Below, one piece after another: positions 16,516 through 24,265 of a stretch of DNA of 64,000 nt; positions within the stretch are counted from its first letter, which is position 1, and each line of letters opens with the position of its first letter. The notes beneath the pieces are model-generated. The model had not been told where the DNA came from, made no database searches, and was given only the letters and a program-made list of their open reading frames with translations. Made by a program: the position numbers and the translations under genes. This stretch comes from JABDCI01 sp964475835. GTDB lineage: Bacteria; Verrucomicrobiota; Verrucomicrobiia; JABWAM01. The DNA lies in assembly GCA_964475835.1 (NCBI GenBank), contig CAYYYL010000008.1, positions 1 to 64,000 on the forward strand, written 5' to 3'.

Positions 16516-17535
16516 ATGAAAATCTTGCTCACCGGAGCCACGGGCTTTGTCGGTTCTGAAATCCTGAAGCAAATCCTTTCCGGAGGACATTCCGTCCGTG
16601 CCCTGGTTCGTAGCGAAAAAGCTGCATCCCATTTCCACGGCCGCCCGAATGTGGAGACCTTCATCGGCAATATTCTCCACGGCCCATCCCTTACCGGTTG
16701 TCTGGAAGGCGTGGACGCCGTCGTTCATCTTGTGGGAGTCATCGCCGAAGTGGGGGAAAACACCTACGACCGGGTTCATCGGGTGGGCACGGAAAATTTA
16801 ATCAAGGAGGCGAAGAAGGCGAAGGTGAAGCGCTTCATTCACATGAGCGCCCTCGGAACCCGCGCCAATGCCCGCAGCCAGTACCACCGCTCCAAATGGG
16901 CCGCCGAGGAAGCGCTGCGTGCCAGCGGGCTCGACTGGACGATCTTTCGGCCCTCGATCATTTACGGCCCGGGCGATGGTTTTGTGAATTTCTTTGCCCG
17001 CATGACCCGCCCCCCATTGAGCTGGTTGCAGCTCTTCACGTTGCCGGTGGTCCTCGGTGGATACGCCCATCTCCAACCCATCCCTGTCACAGATGTCGCC
17101 CGTTGTTTCGCCAGCGCATTAACAAAATCGGATTCTGTCGGAAAAGTCTATGATCTCTGCGGTCCCAAAGCCCTGCGTCTCCGTGAAATCCTGCGTACCA
17201 TTTGTGAAGTCCAGGGGCACGCAGTCACGGAGATCGACCCTCCGTTGAAACGATGGATCGGCGACTTGTCGCACTTCCTCATTCCCATCGCAGCTCTCCA
17301 GAGCCTCCTGGTCCAACCCAAGGTCGTTCTGGTGCCGGTTCCTTTTGAATTTGCAACGGTGATCGCGTGGTTCATGGAAACCTTCCTGCCCAAACCCCTG
17401 CTCAACCGGGATCAGTTGATGATGCTTGAGGAGGATAATGTCGGTGACGCCGCTCCGGCTCGGAATGATTTTGGAATTTCGCCTCTCGGGTTTCGTGAAG
17501 GACTTGGTGCCGTGCTTTCATTGTCTTCGAGGTAG
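16516..17535 (+). CDS. NAD(P)-dependent epimerase/dehydratase-like protein (NDUFA9-type atypical SDR)
   Basis: A 339-residue extended or atypical SDR. The Rossmann motif TGATGFVG is at residues 6-13 and the active-site-like SQYHRSKWAAE (YxxxK) at about 119-128, with LDWTIFRPSIIYGPGD following. This pattern, with the N-terminal MKILLTGATGFVG and the 'HMSALG' strand, fits the family related to the complex I subunit NDUFA9 and UDP-glucose epimerase-like proteins of unknown substrate. It stands alone, downstream of hppA. Its stop codon lies inside the palindrome at 17531-17584. Confidence 0.82.
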   Translation: MKILLTGATGFVGSEILKQILSGGHSVRALVRSEKAASHFHGRPNVETFIGNILHGPSLTGCLEGVDAVVHLVGVIAEVGENTYDRVHRVGTENLIKEAKKAKVKRFIHMSALGTRANARSQYHRSKWAAEEALRASGLDWTIFRPSIIYGPGDGFVNFFARMTRPPLSWLQLFTLPVVLGGYAHLQPIPVTDVARCFASALTKSDSVGKVYDLCGPKALRLREILRTICEVQGHAVTEIDPPLKRWIGDLSHFLIPIAALQSLLVQPKVVLVPVPFEFATVIAWFMETFLPKPLLNRDQLMMLEEDNVGDAAPARNDFGISPLGFREGLGAVLSLSSR

Positions 17536-17584
17536 GGCGCACCGGCCCGGTGCGCCGCGGCCGTGCCAGCGGCACGACCCTACC
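17531..17584. terminator. bidirectional palindrome containing both convergent stop codons
   Basis: A three-part cruciform. Outer arms GGTAGGG (17531-17537) and CCCTACC (17578-17584) enclose two inner hairpins, GGCGCACCGG/CCGGTGCGCC and CGTGCC/GGCACG. The TAG stop of the plus-strand epimerase (17533-17535) and the TAG stop of the minus-strand rsmA-Nudix gene (17580-17582) are both in the outer arms. There is no T-tract on the plus side (only CTTTTGATTT beyond), so termination is likely but not certain. Confidence 0.7.
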
Positions 17585-18860
17585 TTTTGATTTGACTCCA
17601 AATGTGTCGGAAGGAGCGTGCAAAATCATTCGGGCGCGCTGCGATCGCCGCGTCGATTCCTTCAGGCATCCACCATCGTACTTCTGAAATCTCCGTTCGT
17701 GGAAACTGGAAGGGGCCTTCGGAACGGGCCTCGTAGACATGAACAAATTCCCATCCGAGATTTTCACAGGCATCCAGTCTTGACGTGAGTCGCAAGGGAA
17801 CCGACACCCCCAGCTCCTCCACGATCTCACGGGCCGCCGCGGCATCATACCCCTCGCCCACGGCCAGATGGCCCGCCGCCGAGGAATCCCAGGTGTTGGG
17901 GGCGACATCCTTGAATGCCGACCGCTTTTGCAACAACAACTCGCCTTTTTTGTTCCAGACAAAAACATGGACGGCGCGATGCCACAATCCGGTGCGATGC
18001 ACCTCGGAGCGCGGTTTCTGCCCCACCACTTCATCACGTTCGTTCACCACGTCGAACATCTCATCCTCCGCCCGCCAGTCCGCCCGCGTGCTCATCTCGA
18101 TCCACTCCTCAATGGCCAGCTCCTCGGGACGCCTCTCGGCAACGATCGACGGGAGCTGTCCTCTTCCAAAAATGGCCCCAAGCGTTTTACGACGTTTCTG
18201 AAAAGCCTGCTTCACTTTCTCGCGAAAATGAGACTCCTGGTCCTGATTGAAAAATGGCTGATTCTTCCGCCGCACCAGCTGAACCACGGCCGATGCCACC
18301 TCGGGCTTTGGCCAGAAGACGGTCGCCGGAATTTTTCGCACCAACGCAATGTCGTAGAATGATTGTGTCAGTAACGTTAACAGCCCGTAATCCTTCGTTC
18401 TCGGTTTTGCCACGAGCCGTTCCGCCACCTCAAGCTGGATGGTGAAAAGCATGCGTGCGGGACGAAGATCGCCCTCACACAACCGCACGATGATCGGGGA
18501 GGCCACGGAGTAGGGCAGATTCCCGAGAACGCAGAAAGTTGAGAGTTGAGAGCTGAGAGTCGGGAGCTCAGTCAGAGCATCTGCTTCGCGAACTTCCAAC
18601 GGTGGAAATTTTTCACGCAGAAATCCGGCAAGACGATGATCCTTTTCGATCAATGTGAGACGATCTGTCTTTTTAAATATGTATTCCGTGATGGCTCCAA
18701 GTCCCGGACCGATTTCGAGGACTTGTTCGTCGGATTGAATCTCCGCAAGCTCCACGATTTTGGATGCGACATTCTGATCGTGAAGAAAATTCTGTCCCAG
18801 GCGACGACTCGGGCGAATCCCCAACTCCTCGAGGCGACGGCGGATCTCCGTCAGCGTCAT
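17580..18860 (-). CDS. rsmA: 16S rRNA dimethyladenosine transferase fused to a Nudix hydrolase
   Basis: One 426-residue frame with two domains. Residues 1-255 are RsmA/KsgA, which dimethylates two adenosines near the 3' end of 16S rRNA: RLGQNFLHDQNV (20-31), the SAM motif EIGPGLGAIT (49-58) and the catalytic NLPYSVASP (114-122). Residues 256-426 form a Nudix domain of the YfcD/IPP-isomerase-like type, with an intact box from G330 to V352 (GHLAVGEGYDAAAAREIVEE). An in-frame ATG at 18095, preceded by GAGGAG at nine bases, could also start the Nudix part alone. RsmA's start overlaps the argA stop (ATGA). Confidence 0.92.
   Translation of the reverse strand: MTLTEIRRRLEELGIRPSRRLGQNFLHDQNVASKIVELAEIQSDEQVLEIGPGLGAITEYIFKKTDRLTLIEKDHRLAGFLREKFPPLEVREADALTELPTLSSQLSTFCVLGNLPYSVASPIIVRLCEGDLRPARMLFTIQLEVAERLVAKPRTKDYGLLTLLTQSFYDIALVRKIPATVFWPKPEVASAVVQLVRRKNQPFFNQDQESHFREKVKQAFQKRRKTLGAIFGRGQLPSIVAERRPEELAIEEWIEMSTRADWRAEDEMFDVVNERDEVVGQKPRSEVHRTGLWHRAVHVFVWNKKGELLLQKRSAFKDVAPNTWDSSAAGHLAVGEGYDAAAAREIVEELGVSVPLRLTSRLDACENLGWEFVHVYEARSEGPFQFPRTEISEVRWWMPEGIDAAIAARPNDFARSFRHIWSQIKR
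18538..18571. repeat. TTGAGAG-type tandem repeat inside rsmA
   Basis: Tandem degenerate heptamers (GTTGAGAG, GTTGAGAG, CTGAGAG) lie within the rsmA coding sequence, encoding the low-complexity stretch LSSQLSTF just before the catalytic motif IV. Bacterial RsmA proteins normally have no Ser/Gln-rich segment there. The repeat keeps the frame open. Confidence 0.6.
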
Positions 18861-20167
18861 GCCGGTCCCACCGAAAGAGGCTGTGCGGAGAGCGATTTTT
18901 TCAAAATCCTCGAATTTCGCTTCGTCTGCTCATACTTCTCCCGCCGTTCTTTGGGAAGATCTTCAATCCCCCCCTCCACAAAACCACCCTTCTGCTGAAA
19001 GTAGTTAAACGTCTGCGTCGAAAGGCAGAACAATTCCTCGCACCCCTTTGCCCGTGCCTGAATCTCAACATAGTTCATCAATTTTCGTCCAATCCCCTCA
19101 TTCTCATGCACAGGGCTGACGTAAAGACAGGCCAGCTCCGCCTTGTTTTCCGCCGGATAAGGATGCATGGCCACACAGGCCACGGGGGTCCGGTCCATTT
19201 CGAAAACATAGTAGTCGTCGAGCTGTTTTTCGATTTCCACCCGGCTTCTTTTGATCAGCTCCGCATTTTCCACCGATTTCTTGATCAGTCCGAGGATGAT
19301 GCTCACATCCTTTTTCATCGCCTTGCGGATCGCCTGATATTCATTCGCATGAATCAAGGTGCCAATGCCCTCCTTGGAAAAGACTTCGGCGAGCAGCCCC
19401 TCCTCCACCCGGCCATTGATGATGTGCACCCGATGAACCCCGCTCTTGGCCGCCTTGATGGCGTGCTCCAGTTTTGACACCATTTCAGGAACCAGATCGC
19501 CCCGGCTCTTCTTCAGAATGTCCTCCGCCTCGTTGAGGGAAAGGTGATGCAGAAGCCGGTCGCCCTTCACAATCCCATCCCGAGGCGTGATGTAAATCAA
19601 CTTGGCACTGTGCAACGCCCTCGCGATTTCAAGCGCTACTGAATCGGAATTGACCCGGTACGTCTTCCCATCCCCATCAAACCCCAGGGGCGGCAGGACG
19701 GGGATGATCCCCTTGTCGAGCAGGGTTAAAAGCAATTCCGTATCCACCCGCTCCACTCTTCCCGTGAACTGGTGATCCACTCCCTGCAGAATCCCTGCAG
19801 GATGCGCGGTGATGGCGTTCGAACTCGCCGCCCGAAGATCGTTTGCGGAAAGCCCCTCGATGATCTCATGGGTGAGCCTGTTGGCAGCCGTCAGGGCGAC
19901 TCTTAATGTGGCGGCGTCCGTGACCCCCGTGCCATCCGCATTGGTGATCGGCTCGTGAAGCTCCTCGGCGAGCTTCTTGATCTGCCAGCTTGCCCCATGG
20001 ACAATCGCCACCCGGATGTTCAGACTGCGCAGGACGGCAATGTCGAGGATCAGCGTCGCGAAGTTTTCGTCTTCAACGATTTCTCCATCGATGGAAATGA
20101 CGAACACCTTTTCGCGAAACCTCGGCACATAGTGCAGAATCTCCCGCAAGTCTGTGAGTTTGATCAT
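18857..20167 (-). CDS. argA: amino-acid N-acetyltransferase (N-acetylglutamate synthase)
   Basis: Catalyses the first step of arginine synthesis. The 436-residue protein has the bipartite ArgA build: an amino-acid-kinase fold (about 1-290; IVHGASWQIKKL, VLPPLGFDGDGKTYRVNSD, ITPRDGIV, EGIGTLI) and a C-terminal GNAT domain (about 300-436; ACVAMHPY, ELACLYVSPVHENEGIGRKLMNYVE, LFCLSTQTFNYFQQKGF-like end). Length is close to E. coli ArgA (443). No other arg gene is nearby. Its stop is coupled to the rsmA start. Confidence 0.94.
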   Translation of the reverse strand: MIKLTDLREILHYVPRFREKVFVISIDGEIVEDENFATLILDIAVLRSLNIRVAIVHGASWQIKKLAEELHEPITNADGTGVTDAATLRVALTAANRLTHEIIEGLSANDLRAASSNAITAHPAGILQGVDHQFTGRVERVDTELLLTLLDKGIIPVLPPLGFDGDGKTYRVNSDSVALEIARALHSAKLIYITPRDGIVKGDRLLHHLSLNEAEDILKKSRGDLVPEMVSKLEHAIKAAKSGVHRVHIINGRVEEGLLAEVFSKEGIGTLIHANEYQAIRKAMKKDVSIILGLIKKSVENAELIKRSRVEIEKQLDDYYVFEMDRTPVACVAMHPYPAENKAELACLYVSPVHENEGIGRKLMNYVEIQARAKGCEELFCLSTQTFNYFQQKGGFVEGGIEDLPKERREKYEQTKRNSRILKKSLSAQPLSVGPA

Positions 20168-20318
20168 GGATGTGAACCTTTCAATCTACCACGAAAGGCT
20201 CGTTTCAAAAGCGATTTCTTCGTCATTCCTCCCTCTGCGTCAACATGAAACTGTGCCCTGATACGTGAGGCTCCATCGTCACCTTCAAAAAAAGCGCCGC
20301 AGACATCCGGTGGAAACA

Positions 20319-20338
20319 GGCGACGACGGAGCGTCGCC
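20319..20338. repeat. 20-bp palindromic repeat, copy 1 (GGCGACG family)
   Basis: A hairpin with arms GGCGACG (20319-20325) and CGTCGCC (20332-20338) in the panC-argA gap. Its reverse complement is identical over 20 bases to 26759-26778 upstream of truB. Looser relatives are at 38069-38102 and 10286-10315. The remainder of this 206-bp gap shows no gene. Confidence 0.75.
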
Positions 20339-20373
20339 CTCCACTGTTGAAAATGGTTTCCCTCCAAAGCCTG

Positions 20374-21222
20374 CTAAAGAAACACATTATCGATTAAACG
20401 CACTCCTCCGAGAAAAACCGCCACAGCGAGCAAATCCCCCTTTTTGATGCGGGACACAGGCTGCAACGTCTCCGGACTTACAATCTCCACATAATCCACC
20501 CTGACCCCAACCCTCCGGATCAATTGGCTTCGAACCATGGATCGCAAACGACCCGCTTCACACATTCCCCCACGGAACCGCCTTTTAGCCTCCATCAGCA
20601 CTTCATAAATCCCTCCGGCATTCCTTCGCTGCGCCACAGTAAATCGCTCATTCCGCGAACTCATCGCCAGTCCATTTGCCTCGCGGACTGTAGGGACGAT
20701 TTTCAATTTCACCGGCACGTTTAAATCCCGGATCATTCGCCGGATCACCAGCGCCTGTTGAGCATCCTTTTGTCCGAACACCGCCACATCCGGCTGCACC
20801 AGATTGAACAGTTTCAGGACGACGGTGCAGACCCCGCGAAAATGTCCCGGACGACGGGCTCCACAAAGGGGCCGTGCCAAGGAAAGTTCCTCCACCCAGG
20901 TGCTGAAATTGATGGGATACATTTCCGAAGCAGTGGGGGCAAATACCACATCCGCTCCAGCTCCACGACAAAGTGAGGCGTCACGAGCCAGGCGTCGTGG
21001 ATATTTCTTCAAATCCGCTTGTTGGTTAAACTGCGTCGGATTGACAAACACGCTTACCACCACGCGGCCGCGGGATCCCGCAAGCTTGCGTGCCTCACGC
21101 ACAAGATGCAGATGCCCTTCGTGTAGAGCCCCCATCGTCGGTACGAAAACCATTGGACGTCGCTCCTGTTTGGCACCCTCCACCCAGCGACGAAACGGCG
21201 CAATGGAACGAAGAATTTTCAC
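20374..21222 (-). CDS. panC: pantoate-beta-alanine ligase
   Basis: Condenses pantoate with beta-alanine using ATP, the last step of pantothenate synthesis. The nucleotidyl-transferase motifs are clear: VPTMGALHEGHLHLVREAR (HIGH-like HEGH), SVFVNPTQFNQQADLKKYPR, VFGQKDAQQALVIRRMIRDL and MSSRNERFT (KMSKS-like). The 282-residue length is standard. The start ATG overlaps the stop of the preceding ymdB-like gene (ATGA at 21219-21222). panB and panD are not in the window. Confidence 0.96.
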   Translation of the reverse strand: MKILRSIAPFRRWVEGAKQERRPMVFVPTMGALHEGHLHLVREARKLAGSRGRVVVSVFVNPTQFNQQADLKKYPRRLARDASLCRGAGADVVFAPTASEMYPINFSTWVEELSLARPLCGARRPGHFRGVCTVVLKLFNLVQPDVAVFGQKDAQQALVIRRMIRDLNVPVKLKIVPTVREANGLAMSSRNERFTVAQRRNAGGIYEVLMEAKRRFRGGMCEAGRLRSMVRSQLIRRVGVRVDYVEIVSPETLQPVSRIKKGDLLAVAVFLGGVRLIDNVFL

Positions 21223-22019
21223 ATCGAACCTTCCAGGGGCACATTCAAACGCTGAATCTCCGTCGCACGCCCGGTTGCCGCATCGATTCGCAGGAGCACG
21301 CCCTTCAATCGAACATCCCCCTTCGCCACTTCAAAGCGCTGCGGCATCTGCGTCAGAAATCGTTGCACGATGGGCTGGATCTCACGCCCCAGAATCGACT
21401 CGTGGGGACCCGTCATCCCTGCATCGCACAAAAATGCGGTGCCACCCGGAAAAATCTGTTCATCCGCCGTCTGCACATGCGTGTGGGTTCCCACCACCGC
21501 CGAAACACGACCGTCCAGATATCGCCCCATCGCGATTTTTTCAGACGTGGTCTCCGCATGCATGTCGACAAAAATTATAGGCGTCTCCGCCCTCAAGCGG
21601 GCCACTTCAAGATCCGCCGTTTGAAACGGACACTCATTGCTCTTCATGAAAGTGCGTCCGATCAGGTTAAGTACCGCGAGTTTAATGCCGTTTGGCCCCT
21701 CGACCACGATGCTTCCGTGCCCGGAGGCTTTCGCGGGATAGTTTGCAGGGCGAAGCAACCGGGGGTCATCAATGATCTGCATCACTTCCTTGTGATCCCA
21801 GACATGGTCCCCGGAAGTCACCACATCCGCACCGGCTTCGCGCAACTCCTGAAATGTTTTTGCAGTGAACCCCGCGCCTCCCGCGGAATTTTCCCCGTTC
21901 ACCACACAGAAATCGGCCTGATGCTGTTCCCGTAATTTTGGAAGAAGACCACGGATCGCCTGGCGCCCAGGCTCCCCCACCACATCCCCGGCAAAAAGAA
22001 TCGTTAGATGCTGGCTCAT
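21219..22019 (-). CDS. ymdB: YmdB-family metallophosphoesterase
   Basis: A 266-residue phosphoesterase of the TIGR00282/YmdB family; characterised members hydrolyse 2',3'-cyclic nucleotides using two iron ions. Metal ligands are visible in LFAGDVVGEPGR, VVNGENSAGGAGFT, TSGDHVWDHKEV, IFVDMHAETTSEK and VGTHTHVQTADEQI. In other bacteria this gene often follows rny; here it lies between 5-formyl-THF cyclo-ligase and panC. The short spacing or overlap on both sides suggests one operon from leuB to panC. Confidence 0.92.
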   Translation of the reverse strand: MSQHLTILFAGDVVGEPGRQAIRGLLPKLREQHQADFCVVNGENSAGGAGFTAKTFQELREAGADVVTSGDHVWDHKEVMQIIDDPRLLRPANYPAKASGHGSIVVEGPNGIKLAVLNLIGRTFMKSNECPFQTADLEVARLRAETPIIFVDMHAETTSEKIAMGRYLDGRVSAVVGTHTHVQTADEQIFPGGTAFLCDAGMTGPHESILGREIQPIVQRFLTQMPQRFEVAKGDVRLKGVLLRIDAATGRATEIQRLNVPLEGSM

Positions 22020-22038
22020 AAATTGGGAGGTGTCATCT

Positions 22039-22659
22039 TTAGGATGACAGCTTCGACGCTGTCTGACATTCGAAAATATTCTCCTCGGTCATGATGCGAT
22101 TCATCGGCACGTCCTTTTCATGCGGCTTCAATTGCTCCACGATTTGAAACTGATAGGCGAGACCGACTTTGAAGGACCTCGTGTTGGCACAGATCCGGTC
22201 AAAGTACCCATAACCAAAGCCCAGGCGATTTCCCTGGGAGTCAAAGGCCAGTCCCGGCAAAAAAATCACATCCAGCTCCCGGATCGCCACGGGCCGGCAG
22301 GCAGAGACACGGGGCTCGAGAATGCCGTAACGGCCCGATTCCATCTCGGTTTCGAAATCATAGAGCACCGAAGGATAGTAGCGATCGGTTTTCGAATCGA
22401 AAAAGGGAACACACACCCGTGCTCCCCGCTGAAGCAGTTCCATGATCAGGGGAATCGTCGAAACCTCTTCGGGCCGGTTCACATACAACAGAACGGTCTT
22501 CCAATCGGAGTTCCAGTGCCTCAACACGCGCTGCTGGATGAGGTGATTGGCCAGGGCGCGCTTGTCCATGGAAAACGCCGATCGGGCCTGAATCATCCTC
22601 TGTCGAAGCGCTGTGAGATCCACCCTTGTCTGTTCCATGGTTCCCTGCCCTGAACTCAT
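22039..22659 (-). CDS. 5-formyltetrahydrofolate cyclo-ligase
   Basis: ATP-dependent conversion of 5-formyl-THF to 5,10-methenyl-THF. The 206-residue protein has the family order: an N-terminal helical basic region, VLLYVNRPEEVSTIPLIMELL, CVPFF, then LDVIFLPGLAFDSQGNRLGFG followed by GYGYFDR, the nucleotide and folate site. The start at 22659 overlaps the leuB stop (ATGA at 22656-22659) and has an AGAGGT ribosome binding site; an ATG at 22638 is an alternative. Confidence 0.92.
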   Translation of the reverse strand: MSSGQGTMEQTRVDLTALRQRMIQARSAFSMDKRALANHLIQQRVLRHWNSDWKTVLLYVNRPEEVSTIPLIMELLQRGARVCVPFFDSKTDRYYPSVLYDFETEMESGRYGILEPRVSACRPVAIRELDVIFLPGLAFDSQGNRLGFGYGYFDRICANTRSFKVGLAYQFQIVEQLKPHEKDVPMNRIMTEENIFECQTASKLSS

Positions 22660-23789
22660 TGTTTCAACCTCTGGACCACTTCATCGCCCATGCGACTGGT
22701 GCCGACTTTTTCGGTTCCCGCACTCCAGATATCCGCCGTCCGGACTCCGGCATCGAGCGTCGCCCGCACCGCGGCTTCGATGGCCGCCGCTTCAGCCTCC
22801 ATCTTCAGACTGTGACGCAGCAGCAGGGCTGCTGAAAGGATCTGCGCGATGGGATTGGCGATTCCCTTGCCGGCGATGTCCGGTGCGGTGCCTCCCGCGG
22901 GCTCATACAAGCCAAACACCGTCGCGCCGCTCGTGGCACCCAGGCTTGCCGAAGGCAGCATCCCCAGCGACCCTGCAGCCGCCGCCACTTCATCGCTCAA
23001 AATATCGCCGAACATATTCTCGCAAAGCATGACGTCGAAGTGACGGGGATTGCGGATCACCTGCATCGCCGCATTGTCGACATACATGAAATCAAGCGTC
23101 ACATCCGGGTAGTCCTTCGCGATCTCGCGCACCGTCTCCCGCCAGAGCACGCTGGTCTCGAGCACATTCGCCTTGTCGATGAGCGTCACGCGTTTGCTCC
23201 TCGTTTTCGCCGAGGTGAATGCCAGACGGGTGATCCGCTCGATCTCCGCCGTGGTGTAAACCATCGTGTCCACACTCCGCTTTTGCGCCAGCTTCGAGTT
23301 CGCATCAAATCCGACGTCACCGGAGGCAATCGTATCCGTCTTCTTCGGCTGGCCAAAATAGATGCCGCCGGTCAATTCACGGATCACCAAAATGTCGAAC
23401 CCCGCTGCCGCCACCTCGCTTCGCAAAGGGGAGGCGTGGGAAAGCGCAGGGTAGCAGATGGCGGGACGGATATTGGCGTAGAGTCCAAAATGCTTCCGCA
23501 AGGGAAGGAGCGCGGCGCGTTCGGGTTGTTGCTTGGGAGGGAGTTTCTCCCATTTCGGCCCACCGACACTTCCGAAGAGGATGGCGGAGGAGGATTCGCA
23601 GGTTTTGATCGTCGATGCGGGCAATGCGGTACCGTGGCGGTCGATGGCAATGCCTCCCACATCCGCTTCCACAAATTCAAAGGAACGTGAGAAAAGCTTC
23701 TCCACCCGGCGAAGCACCTTCAGCGCCTCCGCCATCACTTCGGGACCAATACCGTCCCCGGCCAATACCGCCATGCGAAAAGAACTCAT
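22656..23789 (-). CDS. leuB: 3-isopropylmalate dehydrogenase
   Basis: NAD-dependent oxidative decarboxylation in leucine synthesis. The start at 23789 gives MSSFRMAVLAGDGIGPEV, the classic family opening; 114 upstream in-frame codons have no similarity and the ATG has a GGCGGG ribosome site. Motifs include FGSVGGPKWEKLPP, LRKHFGLYANIRP, IRELTGGIYFGQPK, TSVLWRETV, YVDNAAMQVIRNPRHFDVMLCENMFGDILSDEAA-type block and EPAGGTAPDIAGKGIANP. At 377 residues it is slightly long. It heads a minus-strand operon through panC. Confidence 0.95.
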   Translation of the reverse strand: MSSFRMAVLAGDGIGPEVMAEALKVLRRVEKLFSRSFEFVEADVGGIAIDRHGTALPASTIKTCESSSAILFGSVGGPKWEKLPPKQQPERAALLPLRKHFGLYANIRPAICYPALSHASPLRSEVAAAGFDILVIRELTGGIYFGQPKKTDTIASGDVGFDANSKLAQKRSVDTMVYTTAEIERITRLAFTSAKTRSKRVTLIDKANVLETSVLWRETVREIAKDYPDVTLDFMYVDNAAMQVIRNPRHFDVMLCENMFGDILSDEVAAAAGSLGMLPSASLGATSGATVFGLYEPAGGTAPDIAGKGIANPIAQILSAALLLRHSLKMEAEAAAIEAAVRATLDAGVRTADIWSAGTEKVGTSRMGDEVVQRLKQ

Positions 23790-23906
23790 CCCGCCATGGT
23801 GCGCGGGAAGGCGGTGAACGGCAAACGAAAAAAGAGATCTCCTGAGAGCAGCGATAAAGGGCGATTTACGTCCAGGCAAATCACCCCCCCAGCTTACAGT
23901 CAGGCA

Positions 23907-23935
23907 TTGTGGTCCTTGCCCACTCGGTGTACATT
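23907..23935 (+). promoter_or_regulatory. possible sigma-70-type promoter of the small basic protein gene
   Basis: TTGTGG (23907-23912) and TACATT (23930-23935) are 17 bp apart, 26 bp before the coding start at 23962. Each hexamer is an imperfect match, so this is a plausible rather than strong promoter. An AGGAGA ribosome binding site follows near the start. Confidence 0.4.
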
Positions 23936-23961
23936 GCAGATCGTCAACCAAGGAGAACACC

Positions 23962-24249
23962 ATGGCTTCAAAGAAAAAGACCTCTCGTTCACGCTCCAAA
24001 AAATCATCCTCGAAGGGAGTTTCCGCCCGTGCGGTGCACGATCCGCTTTCCAAATCGGCGCTGAAATTGATTGACCAGGCGTCCGACATGCTCAAGCGAA
24101 GCGTGGTCGCCGGTTCCAAACAAACGGTCAAGGGACGTCAGGCTCTGAAAAAACGCGCCTACACCCTGCTCCACACCGCCACACGCCGGCTGAACAACGC
24201 CATCGACCAGGGCTCGCGTGCCATTCGCAAGGGACTGAGCCGGATGTGA
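23962..24249 (+). CDS. small Lys/Arg-rich protein
   Basis: A 95-residue very basic protein. The first 20 residues are almost only Lys, Ser and Arg. The rest is predicted helical with regularly spaced Lys/Arg (ALKLIDQASDMLKRSVVAGSK, GRQALKKRAYTLLHTATRRL). It has a good ribosome site (AGGAGA, seven bases) and its own possible promoter, in a gap between two minus-strand genes, so I judge it real. The composition resembles histone H1-like or other DNA-binding proteins, and the helical part resembles small alpha-helical membrane- or nucleoid-associated proteins. No family is recognised; nucleic-acid binding is inference from charge. Confidence 0.7.
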   Translation: MASKKKTSRSRSKKSSSKGVSARAVHDPLSKSALKLIDQASDMLKRSVVAGSKQTVKGRQALKKRAYTLLHTATRRLNNAIDQGSRAIRKGLSRM

Positions 24250-24265
24250 GGAAACCTTCTTGCTG

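Noticed and set aside
22039..24131. Longer leuB protein starting at 24131
   Set aside because: The extra 114 residues have no LeuB similarity; the true family start is at 23789 with a ribosome site.
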